From Ochromonas danica (taxonomy: Eukaryota; Sar; Chrysophyceae; Chromulinales; Chromulinaceae), in the NCBI GenBank assembly GCA_015146655.1, contig VKHL01000041.1, positions 1 through 64,000 on the forward strand: a DNA stretch of 64,000 nucleotides, in the 5' to 3' direction. The translations under genes were made by a program, and so were the position numbers. The notes beneath the pieces are model-generated. The model saw only the letters and a list, made by a program, of their open reading frames with translations, did not search any database and was not told the DNA's origin. Of the stretch, positions 62,839-64,000 are shown one piece after another; the first letter of the stretch is position 1, and every line of letters starts with the position of its first letter.

Positions 62839-64000
62839 CTAACCCTCTGAGCGAGGCCTGGAAATAGACGGCGAGCCGATGCGATCTTCTGCATCGGAGC
62901 CACCACCTCGTCGCTTAGGTTTCTTCTTCTTCTTGTCCATTGCAAGAATAATCTGCGTTGAGGCTCGCTTCACTTTGTCTCGTGTCAGCTCATCATCATC
63001 CAAGTCACCCAAGCTGCCATCCTCGCCTGCGTAACCTCCACCATAGGCCGTTGCACCTTCAAAGCCTCCAGGCATATCACTGGTCAAATTGAGATCGATG
63101 CGCTGATTGAAGGGGCGCAACGTATTAAGCTGCGAGGCGCTTTCTTCGAGTAGAAGCTCTGGTGGCAACAGATCCAAGCCTGAGGCGGTGGAAGAGGAAG
63201 AAACCAACTCCTTCGTAGGCTTGATGAAAGAAGTCAGCTGGATTCGTTTTGCCTCTTCTTCCGCCGCCTTAATACGTTTAATGAGCATTTCAAAGCAGAG
63301 CTCACACTCGCGCAAAGCGTCAGCGACGCTGTCGTCAGTGACAACAAAGGCGCGACCGCCGACTTCTTCGCGGAATGCCTCGAGCTTGTCCTGCAGATGC
63401 CCCACACCAGCTTTCATGGAGATAACAATCTTGCTCAAGCGATCGTATTTCAGCCGCGCTCGTTCCAGACGAGTGGAAGCGTTCGCTAACTGAGTCTCGT
63501 AGGAGTCAACCATCTTGCGGTGCTGGCCGCCGCCCACTCCCGAGTATTTGAGCTCTTCTACCTGAGCCTTCGCCTTACGTTTCGATTCGGTTAAAGCTTC
63601 AATCTTCGTTTGGTTTTCACGTGTTACCGAAATAAGGTTCTCAGTAGAACTTTCTTGAGAAATGATCTTTTGAATAACTTCATTCACATCCGAGACGCCC
63701 GTTGCCTCTTTGATCTTGCGGAAAGCGTTCTCAAATATGCTCACTTTGTTCTTGCTCTCCAGCTTTTCCATGGACAAACTCTTCTGAAGCTTGCTATCTC
63801 CATCGGGAGAGCCACTACCTTTGGTCTGTCCTCCTACTCCTCCTGTAACCAATTGCTCTCTCAATCGTTCGCGATGTTTGATGCGATCCAGCATCTGTCT
63901 TCGTGCCAAGACACTCTGATGTCGCTCGCGCAACTCCTTCTCTCTTCTTTTTCGATCGTCTTCGTACCGCGCCCGCACTTGATCCACTTCTTGTTGAGCG
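62839..64000 (-). CDS. Outer dynein arm docking-complex-like coiled-coil protein, partial
   Basis: The visible part covers residues before and after KNKVSIFENAFRKIKEATGV and SDVNEVIQKIISQESSTENL, a block that is characteristic of the CCDC63/CCDC114/CCDC151 (ODAD1/ODAD3) family of docking proteins for axonemal outer dynein arms. Most of the frame is coiled coil with Lys/Glu/Arg heptads; it ends with a short low-complexity tail rich in Lys. The frame stays open through the right end of the window, so the N-terminus lies beyond 64000. Presence of such a gene implies motile flagella at some life stage. Which paralogue it is cannot be told from this fragment. Confidence 0.8.
   Translation of the reverse strand, partial: AQQEVDQVRARYEDDRKRREKELRERHQSVLARRQMLDRIKHRERLREQLVTGGVGGQTKGSGSPDGDSKLQKSLSMEKLESKNKVSIFENAFRKIKEATGVSDVNEVIQKIISQESSTENLISVTRENQTKIEALTESKRKAKAQVEELKYSGVGGGQHRKMVDSYETQLANASTRLERARLKYDRLSKIVISMKAGVGHLQDKLEAFREEVGGRAFVVTDDSVADALRECELCFEMLIKRIKAAEEEAKRIQLTSFIKPTKELVSSSSTASGLDLLPPELLLEESASQLNTLRPFNQRIDLNLTSDMPGGFEGATAYGGGYAGEDGSLGDLDDDELTRDKVKRASTQIILAMDKKKKKPKRRGGGSDAEDRIGSPSISRPRSEG

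Overview
This is a nuclear contig from a photosynthetic, probably flagellated heterokont (ochrophyte) alga. The evidence is a fucoxanthin chlorophyll-binding protein with a bipartite plastid leader, an Mg-chelatase D subunit, two membrane proteins with the Ser-Gln/Lys-Pro-(Ser/Thr) repeats typical of stramenopile surface proteins, and an outer-dynein-arm docking protein. Genes are packed tightly on both strands, and most introns are 43-110 bp with GT-AG ends. I cannot name the species; chrysophyte-like or a related ochrophyte class is a guess.

Layout. 1-4.2 kb is a decayed region: a 3' fragment of large-subunit rRNA, two identical 5S rRNA genes (minus strand), a broken copy of a TTL-like gene and scraps of a decayed minus-strand gene. 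4.3-12 kb holds the intact TTL-like ATP-grasp gene, a CNNM/CorC transporter-like protein, NMD3 and a monomeric NADP-isocitrate dehydrogenase. 12-17.1 kb has an unknown coiled-coil/low-complexity protein, ribosomal protein eL33 and a membrane-anchored M14 carboxypeptidase-like protein. 17.6-22.5 kb is one very large SQPS-repeat multi-pass membrane protein containing an 85-N assembly gap. 23-29.8 kb: methyltransferase, ethanolamine-phosphate cytidylyltransferase, SPOUT methyltransferase, alpha/beta hydrolase and ALY/REF. 29.9-34.7 kb: RTF1, a Thr-rich tandem repeat directly behind its stop, a small acidic protein and ICMT. 35-46 kb: unknown protein, ankyrin-DHHC palmitoyltransferase, coiled-coil protein, prolyl oligopeptidase, GCN5 and Ku70. 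46.5-52.5 kb: ChlD, an unknown protein with a signal-type leader, and FCP. 52.7-64 kb: WDR74/NSA1, eIF6, small SQPS membrane protein, ankyrin-HDAC, TAF7, two small genes (one tentative), PX-AGC kinase, dynein docking protein (cut by the window end).

Functional themes: 60S ribosome maturation (NMD3, WDR74/NSA1, eIF6, eL33); transcription/chromatin/mRNA export (RTF1, TAF7, GCN5, HDAC, ALY); membrane and lipid modification (ECT, DHHC, ICMT, lipase-like hydrolase); plastid photosynthesis (ChlD, FCP). These look scattered, not an operon-like system. Intron models were built by hand from splice consensus and frame continuity; every joined model keeps one open frame, but none has been tested against RNA.
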